From contig NZ_CP012070.1 of assembly GCF_001189535.1 (NCBI RefSeq), positions 186,001 through 250,000 on the forward strand: a stretch of 64,000 bases of DNA, given 5' to 3'. The notes under the pieces were generated by a model. It was not told the origin of the DNA, made no database searches, and saw only the letters and a list, made by a program, of their open reading frames with translations. The stretch's first letter is position 1. Every line of letters begins with the position of its first letter. This DNA is from Arsenicicoccus sp. oral taxon 190 (GTDB lineage: Bacteria > Actinomycetota > Actinomycetes > Actinomycetales > Dermatophilaceae). The translations under genes and the position numbers were made by a program. Below are positions 43,897 through 53,038 of the stretch, piece after piece.

Positions 43897-44032
43897 CGCC
43901 TTGAGTGACGTGTTGACCGATCGAGAAACATTGGGTGTCCGGAAGGTCTAGACAGGGGGCCCTCCGCAGGCCAGGATGATCGCCCATACGGCCCTTCCAT
44001 CCCCAGGCCGTGCTCACTCACAGGTGTCATCG

Positions 44033-45331
44033 ATGCGCCATCGGACTGTTCGTCGCCCTGCCCTCGTGTCCCTCGCGGCCGCGGCCGCCCTCGCGGGCGT
44101 CAGGGCGATCGCCCCCGCCGCCCAGGCCGGGACCCCCATCAACCCCATCGTCGGCGGCAGCCAGGCCCCGGAGGGCCGCTGGCCCATGGCCGTCAAGCTC
44201 AAGATGACCACCTCGGGCGGCACCTTCGGCTGCGGCGCCTCCCTGATCAGCCCGGACACCATCCTCACCGCGCAGCACTGCCTCGACGAGACCCCCGCGA
44301 CGATGAAGGTCCAGGCCCTCATCGGCAAGGTCGACTACACCCAGGGCGAGTCCCGCGCGGTGGTCAGCTGGAAGACCGGCGGCGGCCCGCGCAACGGCGA
44401 CTGGGCCGTCGGCAAGCTCGACCGCCCGTCCACCATCACGACCTTCGCCCCCATCACCGCGGACAGCTCGCTCGACCGCCCCCCGTGGTTCACCGCCATC
44501 GGGTGGGGCCGCCTGGTCGAGGGCGGCGCCAGCACGCAGTACCTCCAGCAGGTCGACCTGCCGCTGCACACCGGCAACGGCTGCCTGCCGTATGCCGACG
44601 CCGAGATCTGCGCCGGCGGCAACGGCACCGCCGGCAAGGACACCTGCAACGGCGACTCCGGCGGCCCGCTCTTCGCCAAGAACTCCTACGGCCGCGACGT
44701 GCAGGTCGGCATCACCTCCTGGGGCGTCGGCTGCGCCCGGGCCACCGACCCCGGCCACTACACCAAGATCTCGGCCTACCGCACCCAGATCCTCGCGGCC
44801 ATCGACGCGGTCGGCGGGACCCAGCCCGGCGGCTCGACCCCCACCCCGACGCCGACGCCGACCCCGACCCCGACCCCGACGCCCACGCCGACCCCGGGCA
44901 CCAACACGGTCGTCAACGGCGGCTTCGAGTCCGGCCAGACCGGGTGGACCGGCACCAGCGGCCCCATCACCAACAACTCCGGCCGCGCCGCCCACTCCGG
45001 CAGCTGGAAGCTCTGGCTCGGCGGCAACGGCTCCACCGCCAGCGAGTCCGAGCAGCAGAGCGTCACCGTCCCCACCAACGGCAAGCTCACCTTCTGGGTC
45101 GCCGTCGACACCGACGAGACCTCCAGCTACACCGCCTACGACAAGGCCACCGTCACCGTCAACGGCACCACCGTCGCGTCCTACAGCAACCTGACCACCA
45201 CCAGCGGCTACGTCCAGAAGACCGTCGACCTGTCCAGCTACGCCGGGCAGACCGTCACCCTGAAGTTCGCCGCCACCGAGGACTCCTCGGCCCAGACGAG
45301 CTTCGTCTTCGACGACGTCGCCGTCCAGTAG
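44033..45331 (+). CDS. Secreted trypsin-like protease with TP linker and C-terminal beta domain
   Basis: A 432-residue secreted protein. Residues 1-38 form a signal peptide ending near AQA, then PIVGGSQAPEGRWP gives the mature start after IVGG processing. The S1 triad is H82 (TAQHC), D123 (NGDWAVGKL) and S209 (GDSGGPLF). A (TP)n linker of about 20 residues follows the protease near 265-287. The C-terminal 145 residues look like a carbohydrate-binding jelly-roll (NGGFESGQTGWTGTSG, then VTLKFAATEDSS and FVFDDVAVQ). Extracellular proteolysis or binding to a wall polymer is likely. Confidence 0.88.
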   Translation: MRHRTVRRPALVSLAAAAALAGVRAIAPAAQAGTPINPIVGGSQAPEGRWPMAVKLKMTTSGGTFGCGASLISPDTILTAQHCLDETPATMKVQALIGKVDYTQGESRAVVSWKTGGGPRNGDWAVGKLDRPSTITTFAPITADSSLDRPPWFTAIGWGRLVEGGASTQYLQQVDLPLHTGNGCLPYADAEICAGGNGTAGKDTCNGDSGGPLFAKNSYGRDVQVGITSWGVGCARATDPGHYTKISAYRTQILAAIDAVGGTQPGGSTPTPTPTPTPTPTPTPTPTPGTNTVVNGGFESGQTGWTGTSGPITNNSGRAAHSGSWKLWLGGNGSTASESEQQSVTVPTNGKLTFWVAVDTDETSSYTAYDKATVTVNGTTVASYSNLTTTSGYVQKTVDLSSYAGQTVTLKFAATEDSSAQTSFVFDDVAVQ

Positions 45332-45384
45332 CACCCCGGTCCACCCGGACCAGAGCACAACCGCACCACCAGCACCACAGCAGC

Positions 45385-45419
45385 ACGGCCGGCCGTCCCA
45401 CCCCGGGGCGGCCGGCCGT
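45385..45419 (+). terminator. Terminator after trypsin-like gene
   Basis: ACGGCCGGCCG (45385-45395) pairs perfectly with 45409-45419 around a 13-base loop, followed by CGGCATACG. It lies 54 bases after the protease stop. Confidence 0.65.
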
Positions 45420-45541
45420 CGGCATACGAGATCTGTGTCGCATGCGTCGATCCCCGGGCCACCCCGCCCTCCGACCCGCCCGGACGGATCCCTAGGGTGG
45501 GAGGACCGATCCAGCTCCGCGCCTATCAGACGGGACCGCCG

Positions 45542-47056
45542 ATGAGCACTCGCGTCGCCAACCCTGCCCTCCGCGCCAAGGTGATGTCGGCCGACGCCGC
45601 CGCGGCCCTGATCAACCACGGGGACAACGTCGGGATGAGCGGTTTCACCGGCGCGGGCTACCCCAAGGCCGTCCCCGCAGCCCTCGCCGCCCGCATGACC
45701 GAGGCCCACGCCCGTGGCGACGACTTCCGGGTCGGGGTGTGGACCGGCGCGTCGACCGCCCCCGAGCTCGACGGCGCCCTCGCCGAGGCCGACGGCGTCG
45801 AGCTGCGGCTGCCCTACCAGTCCGACCCGATCAGCCGCGCCAAGATCAACGCCGGCACGATGGAGTACATCGACGTCCACCTGTCCCACGTCGCCCAGAT
45901 GACCTGGGAGGGCTTCCTCGGCAGGCTCGACGTCGCCCTCGTCGAGGTCGCCGCGGTCACCGAGGACGGCACCCTGCTCCCGTCGGCGTCGGTCGGCAAC
46001 AACAAGACCTGGATCGACCAGGCGGACAAGGTGATCCTCGAGGTCAACTCCTGGCAGCGGCTCGAGCTCGAGGGCATGCACGACATCTACTACGGCACCG
46101 CCCTGCCACCGCACCGCAAGCCGGTGCCGATCGTCGACGCCGCGGACCGCATCGGCGAGACCCACTTCCGGTGCCCGGCGGACAAGATCATCGCCATCGT
46201 CGAGACCGACGCACCCGACCGCAACACCGCCTTCAAGGCGCTGGACGAGGACTCCAGGGCCATCGCGGGGCACCTCATGGACTTCCTGCAGCTCGAGGTC
46301 CGCGCCGGCCGTATGCCGGAGGGGCTGCTGCCCCTGCAGAGCGGCGTCGGCAACATCGCCAACGCGGTGCTCGCGGGCCTGTCCGAGTCGCCGTGGACGG
46401 GGCTGAAGGCCTACACCGAGGTGCTCCAGGACGGCATGCTCGACCTCATCGAGGACGGCACCATCGAGGTGGCCTCCGCGACGGCATTCTCGTTGTCCCC
46501 GCAGGGAGTTCAGCGGTTCAACGACAACATCGACTTCTTCCGCAGGCGGATCATCATGCGGCCGCAGGAGATCTCCAACCACCCCGAGGTCATCCGGCGG
46601 CTCGGCGTCATCGCGAGCAACGGCCTGATCGAGGCCGACATCTACGGCAACGTCAACTCGACGCACATCATGGGCTCGCGCATCCAGAACGGCATCGGCG
46701 GCTCCGGCGACTTCGCCCGCAACGCCTACCTGTCCACGTTCGTGACGCCGTCGACCGCCAAGGGCGGCGCGCTGTCGTGCATCGTCCCCATGGTCACCCA
46801 CGTCGACCACACCGAGCACGACGTGCAGGTGCTGATCACCGAGCAGGGCCTGGCCGACCTGCGCGGCTGCTCGCCACGCAAGCGCGCGCAGCGGATCATC
46901 GACCACTGCGCGCACCCGGACTTCAGGCCGATGCTGCAGGACTACTTCGACCGGGCGCAGCGCGGCGCGTGGGGCCTGCAGACGCCGCACCTGCTGGCCG
47001 AGGCCTTCTCCTGGCACGAGAGGTTCATGCAGACGGGGACGATGCGACCGGCGTGA
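45542..47056 (+). CDS. Acetyl-CoA hydrolase/transferase (succinate-CoA transferase type)
   Basis: A 504-residue class I CoA transferase. N-terminal GMSGFTGAGYPKAVPAALAAR and VGVWTGASTAPELDGALAEADG; mid-part EDGTLLPSASVGNNKTWID and RCPADKIIAIVETDAPDR; QSGVGNIANAVLAGL; and C-terminal GSGDFARNAYLSTF and VQVLITEQGLADLRGCSPRKRA. The layout fits acetyl-CoA:succinate CoA-transferases, which move CoA between acetate and succinate. Start at MSTRVANP after ACGGGACCGCCG (weak). It appears to stand alone before the thiamine operon. Confidence 0.88.
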   Translation: MSTRVANPALRAKVMSADAAAALINHGDNVGMSGFTGAGYPKAVPAALAARMTEAHARGDDFRVGVWTGASTAPELDGALAEADGVELRLPYQSDPISRAKINAGTMEYIDVHLSHVAQMTWEGFLGRLDVALVEVAAVTEDGTLLPSASVGNNKTWIDQADKVILEVNSWQRLELEGMHDIYYGTALPPHRKPVPIVDAADRIGETHFRCPADKIIAIVETDAPDRNTAFKALDEDSRAIAGHLMDFLQLEVRAGRMPEGLLPLQSGVGNIANAVLAGLSESPWTGLKAYTEVLQDGMLDLIEDGTIEVASATAFSLSPQGVQRFNDNIDFFRRRIIMRPQEISNHPEVIRRLGVIASNGLIEADIYGNVNSTHIMGSRIQNGIGGSGDFARNAYLSTFVTPSTAKGGALSCIVPMVTHVDHTEHDVQVLITEQGLADLRGCSPRKRAQRIIDHCAHPDFRPMLQDYFDRAQRGAWGLQTPHLLAEAFSWHERFMQTGTMRPA

Positions 47057-47068
47057 TCGGGCGCGCCC

Positions 47069-47102
47069 GACGGCCGTCTCACCTGCGGGTGGGGCGGCCG
47101 TC
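47069..47102 (+). terminator. Weak hairpin after CoA-transferase gene
   Basis: GACGGCCG (47069-47076) pairs with CGGCCGTC (47095-47102) over 8 bases around an 18-base loop. It lies between the CoA-transferase stop and the TPP riboswitch. Terminator function is uncertain. Confidence 0.35.
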
Positions 47103-47128
47103 GTCATACGGCTTAGACTGCGAGCGTC

Positions 47129-47218
47129 CTCGCGGGAGCCCGGAGCACCGGGCTGAGAGGAGACCTGTCGCCGGTCTCGACCGCCGCACCGGCCCGGTCA
47201 TGCGGGCCCGGGAGAAAG
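47129..47218 (+). promoter_or_regulatory. TPP riboswitch (THI element)
   Basis: The sequence contains the conserved core CCGGGCTGAGAGG (47148-47160), the GACCG...CACCGGCCCGG arm and TCATGCGGGCCCGGGAGA (47199-47214) that pairs back to the 5' arm around 47132. It lies nine bases before thiO, so it should control translation start of thiO and the operon by hiding the ribosome site when thiamine pyrophosphate is bound. Confidence 0.85.
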
Positions 47219-47227
47219 GTGGCCCCG

Positions 47228-48424
47228 ATGCCCGGCCCCCACGTGATCGTCCTCGGCGGCGGTGTCGTCGGGCTGGCCTGCGCCTGGGAGCTCGCCCGCC
47301 GCGGCAGCACGGTGGAGCTGTGGGACCCCACCCCGGGCCAGGGCGCCTCCCACGCGGCGGGGGGCATGCTGGCCCCGGTGTCCGAGGCGTCCTACGACGA
47401 GCAGGAGCTGCTCGGGCTGCTGCTCGACTCCCACCGGCTCTGGCCGGACTTCGCGGCGCGGCTGGGGTCGGCCTCGGGCATCGACCCCGAGCTGCAGCAG
47501 ACCGGCGCCCTGCACGTGGGCCTGGACCTCGACGACGCCCGGCAGGTATGGCGCGCCGCCGAGCTGCTCGACCGCTACGACCTGCCCTACTCGCGGCTGT
47601 CGACGCGGGAGCTGCGTCGGCTGTCGCCCGCCCTGGCGCCCGGCGCCCGCACCGCGCTGCTCGTCGAGAGCGACCTGTCCGTCGACAACCGCCTGGTGGT
47701 GCAGGGTCTGCTGACGGCCTGCCTGCGCGCGGGGGTCTCGTTGGTGCCGCGGCGGGGCGCCCCACTGGTCGTCGACGGCCGGGTCGTGGGCGTCGGTGCC
47801 AGCGACCACGGCAACCCGCAGGAGTCCCGCGGCGACGCGGTGGTCCTCGCGGCCGGCCACGAGAGCGCCCGCGTGCCGGGCGTCGCGGACCTGCTCACCC
47901 TCCCGATCCGGCCGGTCAAGGGCCAGATCCTGCGGCTGGCCGGCGCCCAGGGCCTGCTCGGCCACACCGTGCGGGGCACGGTGCACGGCGACCACGTCTA
48001 CCTGATCCCCCGCAGCACCGGGGAGCTCGTGGTGGGGGCCACCTCCGAGGAGCTCGACGACACCCACGTCACCGGGCGCGGCCTGCTGGACCTGCTGCGG
48101 GCCGCCACCGCGCTGCTGCCCGAGGTGGGCGAGCTGCGGCTGCTGGACGCCGTCGCGCGGCTGCGGCCCGGCACCCCGGACAACGCCCCCCTGCTCGGGC
48201 TCGCGACGACCCCCGGCCTCGTGGTGGCTACCGGCCACTTCCGTCACGGCATGCTGCTGACTCCCGTCACCGCGCAGGTCGTGGCCGAGCTGGTGCTGGA
48301 CGGCGCCACGTCGGTGGCGGCCGCCCGTCCGTTCACGCCCGACCGGTTCACCGGCACCCTGTCCCGAACCCCATCCCCCACCCCGACCCCGACCCCCACC
48401 CCGACCAGCAGGAGCACCCCATGA
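47228..48424 (+). CDS. thiO: Glycine oxidase ThiO
   Basis: A 398-residue FAD oxidase. The dinucleotide-binding loop is VIVLGGGVVGLACAWELARRG, followed by GASHAAGGMLAPVSE and the substrate section VYLIPRSTGELVVGATSEE with RLRPGTPDNAPLLG. It oxidises glycine to dehydroglycine for the thiamine thiazole ring. Start ATG follows GAGAAAGG at nine bases, right after the riboswitch. The last 22 residues are a Pro/Thr repeat (TPSPTPTPTPTPTS), unusual in a cytoplasmic enzyme. The stop overlaps the thiS ATG. Confidence 0.9.
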   Translation: MPGPHVIVLGGGVVGLACAWELARRGSTVELWDPTPGQGASHAAGGMLAPVSEASYDEQELLGLLLDSHRLWPDFAARLGSASGIDPELQQTGALHVGLDLDDARQVWRAAELLDRYDLPYSRLSTRELRRLSPALAPGARTALLVESDLSVDNRLVVQGLLTACLRAGVSLVPRRGAPLVVDGRVVGVGASDHGNPQESRGDAVVLAAGHESARVPGVADLLTLPIRPVKGQILRLAGAQGLLGHTVRGTVHGDHVYLIPRSTGELVVGATSEELDDTHVTGRGLLDLLRAATALLPEVGELRLLDAVARLRPGTPDNAPLLGLATTPGLVVATGHFRHGMLLTPVTAQVVAELVLDGATSVAAARPFTPDRFTGTLSRTPSPTPTPTPTPTSRSTP

Positions 48425-48621
48425 AGATCGTCGTCAACGGCGACACCCGCGACGTCCCGGACGCCTGCGACGTCGCGGCGCTCGTCGAGCACCTCGGGCT
48501 GGTCCCGCAGGGCATCGCGGTGGCCGTGGACGAGCACGTCGTCCCCCGCACCGCCTGGACCGGGCGGACCCTCGTGGACGGGGACCGCGTCGAGATCGTC
48601 ACCGCCATGCAGGGAGGCTGA
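48421..48621 (+). CDS. thiS: Sulfur carrier protein ThiS
   Basis: A 66-residue ubiquitin-fold protein beginning MKIVVNGDTRDVPD and ending in the required Gly-Gly (TAMQGG). The terminal carboxyl group is converted to a thiocarboxylate by ThiF and delivers sulfur to ThiG. The ATG overlaps the thiO stop. It is six bases before the thiG start. Confidence 0.92.
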   Translation: MKIVVNGDTRDVPDACDVAALVEHLGLVPQGIAVAVDEHVVPRTAWTGRTLVDGDRVEIVTAMQGG

Positions 48622-48627
48622 TCCACC

Positions 48628-49440
48628 ATGACCGACACCGCAGCCCAGATCGCCCCCGCCACCGAGGTCCCCGGCGACGACCGGCTCGTCCTCGGCGACC
48701 TCGAGCTGGAGTCCCGCCTCTTCCTCGGCACCGGAGGCGCCCGGCGCATCCAGGACCTCGAGCAGGCCGTGCTGGCCGCCCGCCCGAGCCTCGTGACCGT
48801 GGCGATGCGGCGGGTGTCGCTCGGCGGCCACGACGACACGCTCGGCCTGCTGCGTCGCCTCGACTGCCGCCTGCTGCCCAACACGGCCGGGTGCTACACG
48901 GCGCGCGAGGCCGTCCTGACCGCGCGCCTGGCCCGGGAGGCCCTCGGCACCGACCTCATCAAGGTCGAGGTCATCGCCGACGACCGCACCCTGCTGCCCG
49001 ACGCCGTCGAGCTGCTCGACGCCTGCGAGCAGCTCGTCGACGACGGGTTCACGGTCCTGCCCTACACGACCGACGACCCGGTGGTAGCCCGCCGGCTCGC
49101 CGACCTCGGGTGCGCCGCCGTCATGCCGCTCGGCTCGCCGATCGGCTCCGGCCTCGGCATCCGCAACCCCCACAACATCGAGCTGATCCGCGAATCCGTA
49201 TCCGTGCCAGTCGTGCTCGACGCCGGCATCGGCACCGCCTCGGACGCCGCGCTGGCCATGGAGCTCGGCTGCGACGCCGTGCTGGTGGCGTCCGCGGTCA
49301 CCCGCGCCGAGCACCCGGCGGCGATGGCCGCGGCGATCCGGCACGCCACGATCGCCGGGCGGCTCGCCTGGTCGGCGGGGCGGATCCCGGTGCGGCGGCA
49401 CGCGCTGGCCTCCTCGCCGATGGAGGGGCGCATCGACTGA
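48628..49440 (+). CDS. thiG: Thiazole synthase ThiG
   Basis: A 270-residue TIM barrel. LFLGTGGARRIQDLEQAVLAA and VTVAMRRVSLGGHDDTLG lead to the Schiff-base Lys K112 in DLIKVEVIADDRTLLPD. Later motifs are CAAVMPLGSPIGSGLGIRNPHNIELIRE, VPVVLDAGIGTASDAALAMELGCDAVLVASAVTR and the C-terminal PMEGRID. It builds the thiazole phosphate ring from DXP, dehydroglycine and ThiS-thiocarboxylate. An N-terminal extension of about 20 residues precedes the domain. The stop overlaps thiE by one base. Confidence 0.93.
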   Translation: MTDTAAQIAPATEVPGDDRLVLGDLELESRLFLGTGGARRIQDLEQAVLAARPSLVTVAMRRVSLGGHDDTLGLLRRLDCRLLPNTAGCYTAREAVLTARLAREALGTDLIKVEVIADDRTLLPDAVELLDACEQLVDDGFTVLPYTTDDPVVARRLADLGCAAVMPLGSPIGSGLGIRNPHNIELIRESVSVPVVLDAGIGTASDAALAMELGCDAVLVASAVTRAEHPAAMAAAIRHATIAGRLAWSAGRIPVRRHALASSPMEGRID

Positions 49441-50039
49441 TGGCGCCCCGGCTGCTCGTGCTGACCGACCGGTCCCAGCTGCCGCCCGGCCGGTCGCTGG
49501 TCGAGCAGGTCTCGCGGTGCGTCGACGCCGACGCGCGCTGGGTGCTGCTGCGCGAGCGCGCCTTGCCCACCCCCGAGCGCACCCGCCTGGCGAGCGAGCT
49601 CGCGCGGCTGCTGCACCCCGTCGGCGGCCGCCTCCTGGTCGCCGCCCCGGACCTCGGGCCAGGGGCGGACGGCCTCCACCTGCGCGCGACCGACCCGCCC
49701 TGGACCGGCCGTCCGCTGGTCGTGGGCCGCTCCGTGCACGACGAGGCCGAGCTGCGGGCGGCGGTGGCGCAGGGGTGCGACTACGTCACGCTGTCGCCGT
49801 ATGCCGCGACCGCCTCCAAGCCCGGCTACGGCCCCGCGCTCGGACCTGCCGGCCTCCGTCGGGTCCTCGATGCCGCGCCACCGGACGGGACGAGAGTCCT
49901 TGCGCTCGGCGGCATCTCGCCGCGCAACGCCGCCGAGGCGGTAGCGGCCGGCGCCCACGGCGTGGCGGTCATGGGCGAGGTGATGCGTGCCGGCGACCCG
50001 GGGAGCGTCATACGGGACCTGCTCGCAGCCCTCGGGTGA
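49440..50039 (+). CDS. thiE: Thiamine-phosphate synthase-like protein ThiE
   Basis: A 199-residue TIM barrel of the ThiE/TenI family: LLVLTDRSQLPPGRSL, WVLLRERALPTPERTRLASEL, GADGLHLRAT, VVGRSVHDEAELRAAVAQGCDYVTLSPYAATASKPGYGPALG and LALGGISPRNAAEAVAAGAHGVAVMGEVMRA. The YVTLSPYAATASKPG segment matches the phosphate and pyrophosphate loop. Being short and lacking some ThiE residues, it could also be TenI-like. It joins the thiazole and pyrimidine moieties. Coupled to thiG by TGATG. Confidence 0.82.
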   Translation: MAPRLLVLTDRSQLPPGRSLVEQVSRCVDADARWVLLRERALPTPERTRLASELARLLHPVGGRLLVAAPDLGPGADGLHLRATDPPWTGRPLVVGRSVHDEAELRAAVAQGCDYVTLSPYAATASKPGYGPALGPAGLRRVLDAAPPDGTRVLALGGISPRNAAEAVAAGAHGVAVMGEVMRAGDPGSVIRDLLAALG

Positions 50040-50052
50040 GCCGGCGGCCGGG

Positions 50053-51087
50053 TCAGCCGGCGGCCGGCAGCGGCCCGACGGTCAGCGACCGCAGCGCCGG
50101 CACGACCTGCTCGGCGAAGGTCCGCAGGAACCTCTCCTGGTCGTGCCCCGGGCCGTGGAAGACGAGGTGGTCGAAGCCGAGGTCGGTGTACTCCCGCACC
50201 TGCTCCACGACCTCCTCCGGGGTCGACGCGACGATCCAGCGGCGGGCCACCTGCTCGATCGGCAGGGCGTCGGCCGCCGCCTCCATCTCGGCCGGGTCGT
50301 GCAGCGAGTGCTTCTGCTCGGCGGTCAGCGACAGCGGCGCCCAGAAGCGGCAGTTCTCCAGCGCCGCAGCGGGATCCGGGTCGTAGGACAGCTTGATCTC
50401 GATCATCCGGTCCAGCTCGTCGGCGGAACGACCGGCCTTGGCGGCGCCCTCGACAACGGCGGGGACGAGCTGGTCGGCATACAGCTCACGACCCTTGCCC
50501 GAGGTGCAGATGAAGCCGTCGCCCTTGCGCCCGGCGTACCGCGCGACCATCGGGCCACCGGCGGCGACGTAGACGGGCACGGGGGACTCGGGGCGGTCGT
50601 AGACCGTGGCGTCCTGGGTGCGGTAGTAGGTGCCCTCGTGGGTGACGCGCTCCTCGGTCCACAGGCGACGCATCAGCTCGACGGCCTCGCGCAGCCGGGC
50701 GAAGCGCTCCTTGAAGTCCGGCCAGTCCCCCTCCACGGAGCCCACGGCGATCTCGTTGAGGGCCTCGCCGGTGCCGACGCCGAGGACGATGCGCCCCGGG
50801 TGCAGGCACGCCAGCGTCGCGAAGGCCTGCGCCACCATGGCGGGGTTGTAGCGGAAGGTCGGCGTCATCACGGAGGTCCCCACCAGGATCCGCTCGGTGC
50901 GCGCCGCGACGTGGGCGAGCCAGGGGATGCTCGACGGGGCGTGGCCGCCCGTGTGCCGCCACGGCTGGAAGTGGTCGGCGATGAACGCGCTGTCGAGGCC
51001 GAGCTCCTCGGCGAGGATCGCGTAGCCGGCGAGGTCGCGCGGCGCGAACTGCTCGGCCGATGCCTTGTACCCGATCCGTGGCGCCAT
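50053..51087 (-). CDS. fgd: F420-dependent glucose-6-phosphate dehydrogenase
   Basis: A 344-residue LLM-class enzyme very close to mycobacterial Fgd1 in sequence order: GYKASAEQFAPRDLAGYA, DHFQPWRHTGGHAP, GTSVMTPTFRYNPAMVAQAF, GVGTGEALNEIAVG, the FICTSGKGRELY segment, and EIKLSYDPDPAAALENCRFW. It oxidises glucose-6-phosphate and makes F420H2, the reductant for enzymes such as the LLM oxidoreductase at 40.8 kb. Start at MAPRIGYKAS with AAGGAGATCCCC before it. It is convergent with thiE. Confidence 0.93.
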   Translation of the reverse strand: MAPRIGYKASAEQFAPRDLAGYAILAEELGLDSAFIADHFQPWRHTGGHAPSSIPWLAHVAARTERILVGTSVMTPTFRYNPAMVAQAFATLACLHPGRIVLGVGTGEALNEIAVGSVEGDWPDFKERFARLREAVELMRRLWTEERVTHEGTYYRTQDATVYDRPESPVPVYVAAGGPMVARYAGRKGDGFICTSGKGRELYADQLVPAVVEGAAKAGRSADELDRMIEIKLSYDPDPAAALENCRFWAPLSLTAEQKHSLHDPAEMEAAADALPIEQVARRWIVASTPEEVVEQVREYTDLGFDHLVFHGPGHDQERFLRTFAEQVVPALRSLTVGPLPAAG

Positions 51088-51200
51088 GGGGATCTCCTTC
51101 GTCGACCTGGTCGGTGCCCGTCCGTGAGGGTGGGGGCCGGGCACCCGGGGACGGGGCCCCGGGCCCGTCCCACACTAGGCCCGCGGGCTACGCTGCGGCC

Positions 51201-52313
51201 ATGACCGAGCAGGCCGTCGCCCGTGACGTGGATCGCTTCGACCCCGCCCGCCGGACCTGGGTGGCGGCCGCCATACGGGCCGTGCAGGCTGACGGCAACC
51301 GGTCCGCGGACACCCACCTGCTGCCGGTCCGGCTCCCCGAGGCGTGGGGCATCCGGCTCTACCTCAAGGACGAGTCCACCCACCCCTCCGGGTCGCTGAA
51401 GCACCGCCTGGCCCGGTCGCTGTTCCTCTACGCGCTGTGCAACGGCTGGGTCGGCCCCGACACCCCGATCATCGAGGCGTCCAGCGGGTCGACGGCCGTG
51501 AGCGAGGCGTGGTTCGCGCGGCTGCTGGGGCTGGACTTCATCGCCGTCATGCCCCGCTCCACCAGCCCCGCCAAGGTCGACCTCATCGAGTTCGCCGGGG
51601 GGCGTTGCGAGTTCGTGGACGACCCGGCGCAGCTCTACCCCCGCGCCATGGAGCTCGCCGAGCAGCTCGGCGGGCACTACATGGACCAGTTCACCTTCGC
51701 CGAGCGCGCCACGGACTGGCGCGGCAACAACAACATCGCCGAGTCGATCTTCGACCAGCTGGCGCTGGAGCCCTACCCCGACCCCACGTGGATCGTCACC
51801 GCCGCCGGGACCGGCGGCACCTCGGCCACGATCGGACGGCACCTGCGCTACGGCGGCCACCTGACCCGCCTGTGCGTCACCGACCCCGAGAACTCCGCCT
51901 TCTTCGACGGGTGGTGCGAGGAGGACCGGGGCGTGACGACCTGCGTCGCGTCGCGGATCGAGGGCATCGGGCGGCCCCGCGTGGAGCCGAGCTTCATCGC
52001 CGGGGTGGTCGACCGCATGATCTCGGTGCCCGACGCCGCCTCCATCGCGGGGATCCACGTGCTGCGCTCGCGCACCGGGCTCTTCGCGGGCGGCTCCACC
52101 GGCACCAACCTCTTCGGGGCGCTCAAGCTGGTCTGCGAGATGCGCGCCCGGGGCGAGCAGGGGTCTGTCGTGACGCTCCTGTGCGACGGCGGGGGTCGGT
52201 ATGCCGACAGCTACTACTCGCGAGAGTGGCTGTCGCGCAAGGGACTCGACATCGACCGGTGGATCCCGACGTTCGAGCGCGCCCTGGACGAGGGTGTCTG
52301 GCTGGAGCCCTGA
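51201..52313 (+). CDS. PLP-dependent cysteine synthase-fold enzyme (Cds1-like)
   Basis: A 370-residue fold-II PLP enzyme. The PLP Lys is in HPSGSLKHRLARSLFLYALCNGW. SSGSTAVSEAWFARLLGLDFIAVMP is the substrate loop, AAGTGGTSATIGRHLR the phosphate-binding Gly loop, and GGSTGTNLFGALKL the C-terminal part. The order recalls Mycobacterium tuberculosis Cds1 (Rv3684), a cysteine desulfhydrase producing H2S, rather than CysK. Cysteine synthase activity cannot be excluded. It is divergent from fgd. Confidence 0.85.
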   Translation: MTEQAVARDVDRFDPARRTWVAAAIRAVQADGNRSADTHLLPVRLPEAWGIRLYLKDESTHPSGSLKHRLARSLFLYALCNGWVGPDTPIIEASSGSTAVSEAWFARLLGLDFIAVMPRSTSPAKVDLIEFAGGRCEFVDDPAQLYPRAMELAEQLGGHYMDQFTFAERATDWRGNNNIAESIFDQLALEPYPDPTWIVTAAGTGGTSATIGRHLRYGGHLTRLCVTDPENSAFFDGWCEEDRGVTTCVASRIEGIGRPRVEPSFIAGVVDRMISVPDAASIAGIHVLRSRTGLFAGGSTGTNLFGALKLVCEMRARGEQGSVVTLLCDGGGRYADSYYSREWLSRKGLDIDRWIPTFERALDEGVWLEP

Positions 52314-52421
52314 CCTTCCGACCTGGGGGGGTCGGGCGGGCCGACGGGCGCGTGGCGGGCGTGATGGGCACAGACTGGTCGCGGATGCCACGCCAGGCCG
52401 CCCCAGACGTCGTACCTGCGT

Positions 52422-52460
52422 CCACTCTGCGACGGCTCTGCGGCCACTCTGCGACGGCTC
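52422..52460. repeat. Tandem 17-bp direct repeat
   Basis: CCACTCTGCGACGGCTC occurs at 52422-52438 and again at 52444-52460, a period of 22 bases. It lies about 45 bases before the DoxX gene, so it could be a double regulator site. Confidence 0.65.
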
Positions 52461-52503
52461 GCCAGCACCCCGCGGCGTCCGCCGGAACCTTAGGGTGGCC
52501 CGC

Positions 52504-52968
52504 ATGGCCTCGCTCCACCAGACCCCCTTCTCGGACAACCCCGTGCGCGCGGTGCTGCTGCTGGGGTGCCGGGTCCTGCTCGGGCTCGTGCTGATCGCCC
52601 ACGGGTGGCAGAAGTTCACGATCCTCGGGATCGACGGGGTGGCCGCGCAGATGGCGCGGTCAGGGGTGCCCGTCCCCACCCTCTCCGCGATCCTCGCCGC
52701 GACGATCGAGCTGGTGGGCGGGATCTGCATCCTGCTCGGGCTCTTCACGTGGGTGGCGAGCGCGCTGGTGGCGCTGCTGATGTGCGGGGCCTATGCCTTC
52801 GTCCACCGCGGCCACGGCGTGCTCGTCGACAAGGGCGGGTGGGAGCTGGTGGCCGCCATCGGCGTGGCGGCGCTGCTGCTCGCGCTGACCAGCCCCGGGG
52901 ACCTCTCGCTCGACCAGGTGCTGACATCCCCCGACGGCGAGCGCCGACGCCGTCGCCGCCGCTCCTGA
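52504..52968 (+). CDS. DoxX-family membrane protein
   Basis: A 154-residue protein with four membrane helices (RVLLGLVLIAHGWQKF, LSAILAATIELVGGICILLGLF, SALVALLMCGAYAFVHR and AIGVAALLLAL), the DoxX arrangement. The HGWQKF and ATIELVGG motifs are typical. DoxX proteins take part in redox or thiol-stress responses in actinobacteria, but this copy's job is unknown. It ends in a run of Arg (RRRRRRRS). No clear ribosome site precedes the ATG. Confidence 0.82.
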   Translation: MASLHQTPFSDNPVRAVLLLGCRVLLGLVLIAHGWQKFTILGIDGVAAQMARSGVPVPTLSAILAATIELVGGICILLGLFTWVASALVALLMCGAYAFVHRGHGVLVDKGGWELVAAIGVAALLLALTSPGDLSLDQVLTSPDGERRRRRRRS

Positions 52969-53038
52969 GCGGTCGCTGCCGCACCGAGGGGCGGGCGGCG
53001 GTTGGCGGCATACGGGCGCCCGTGATGGGCTGAGCCGT

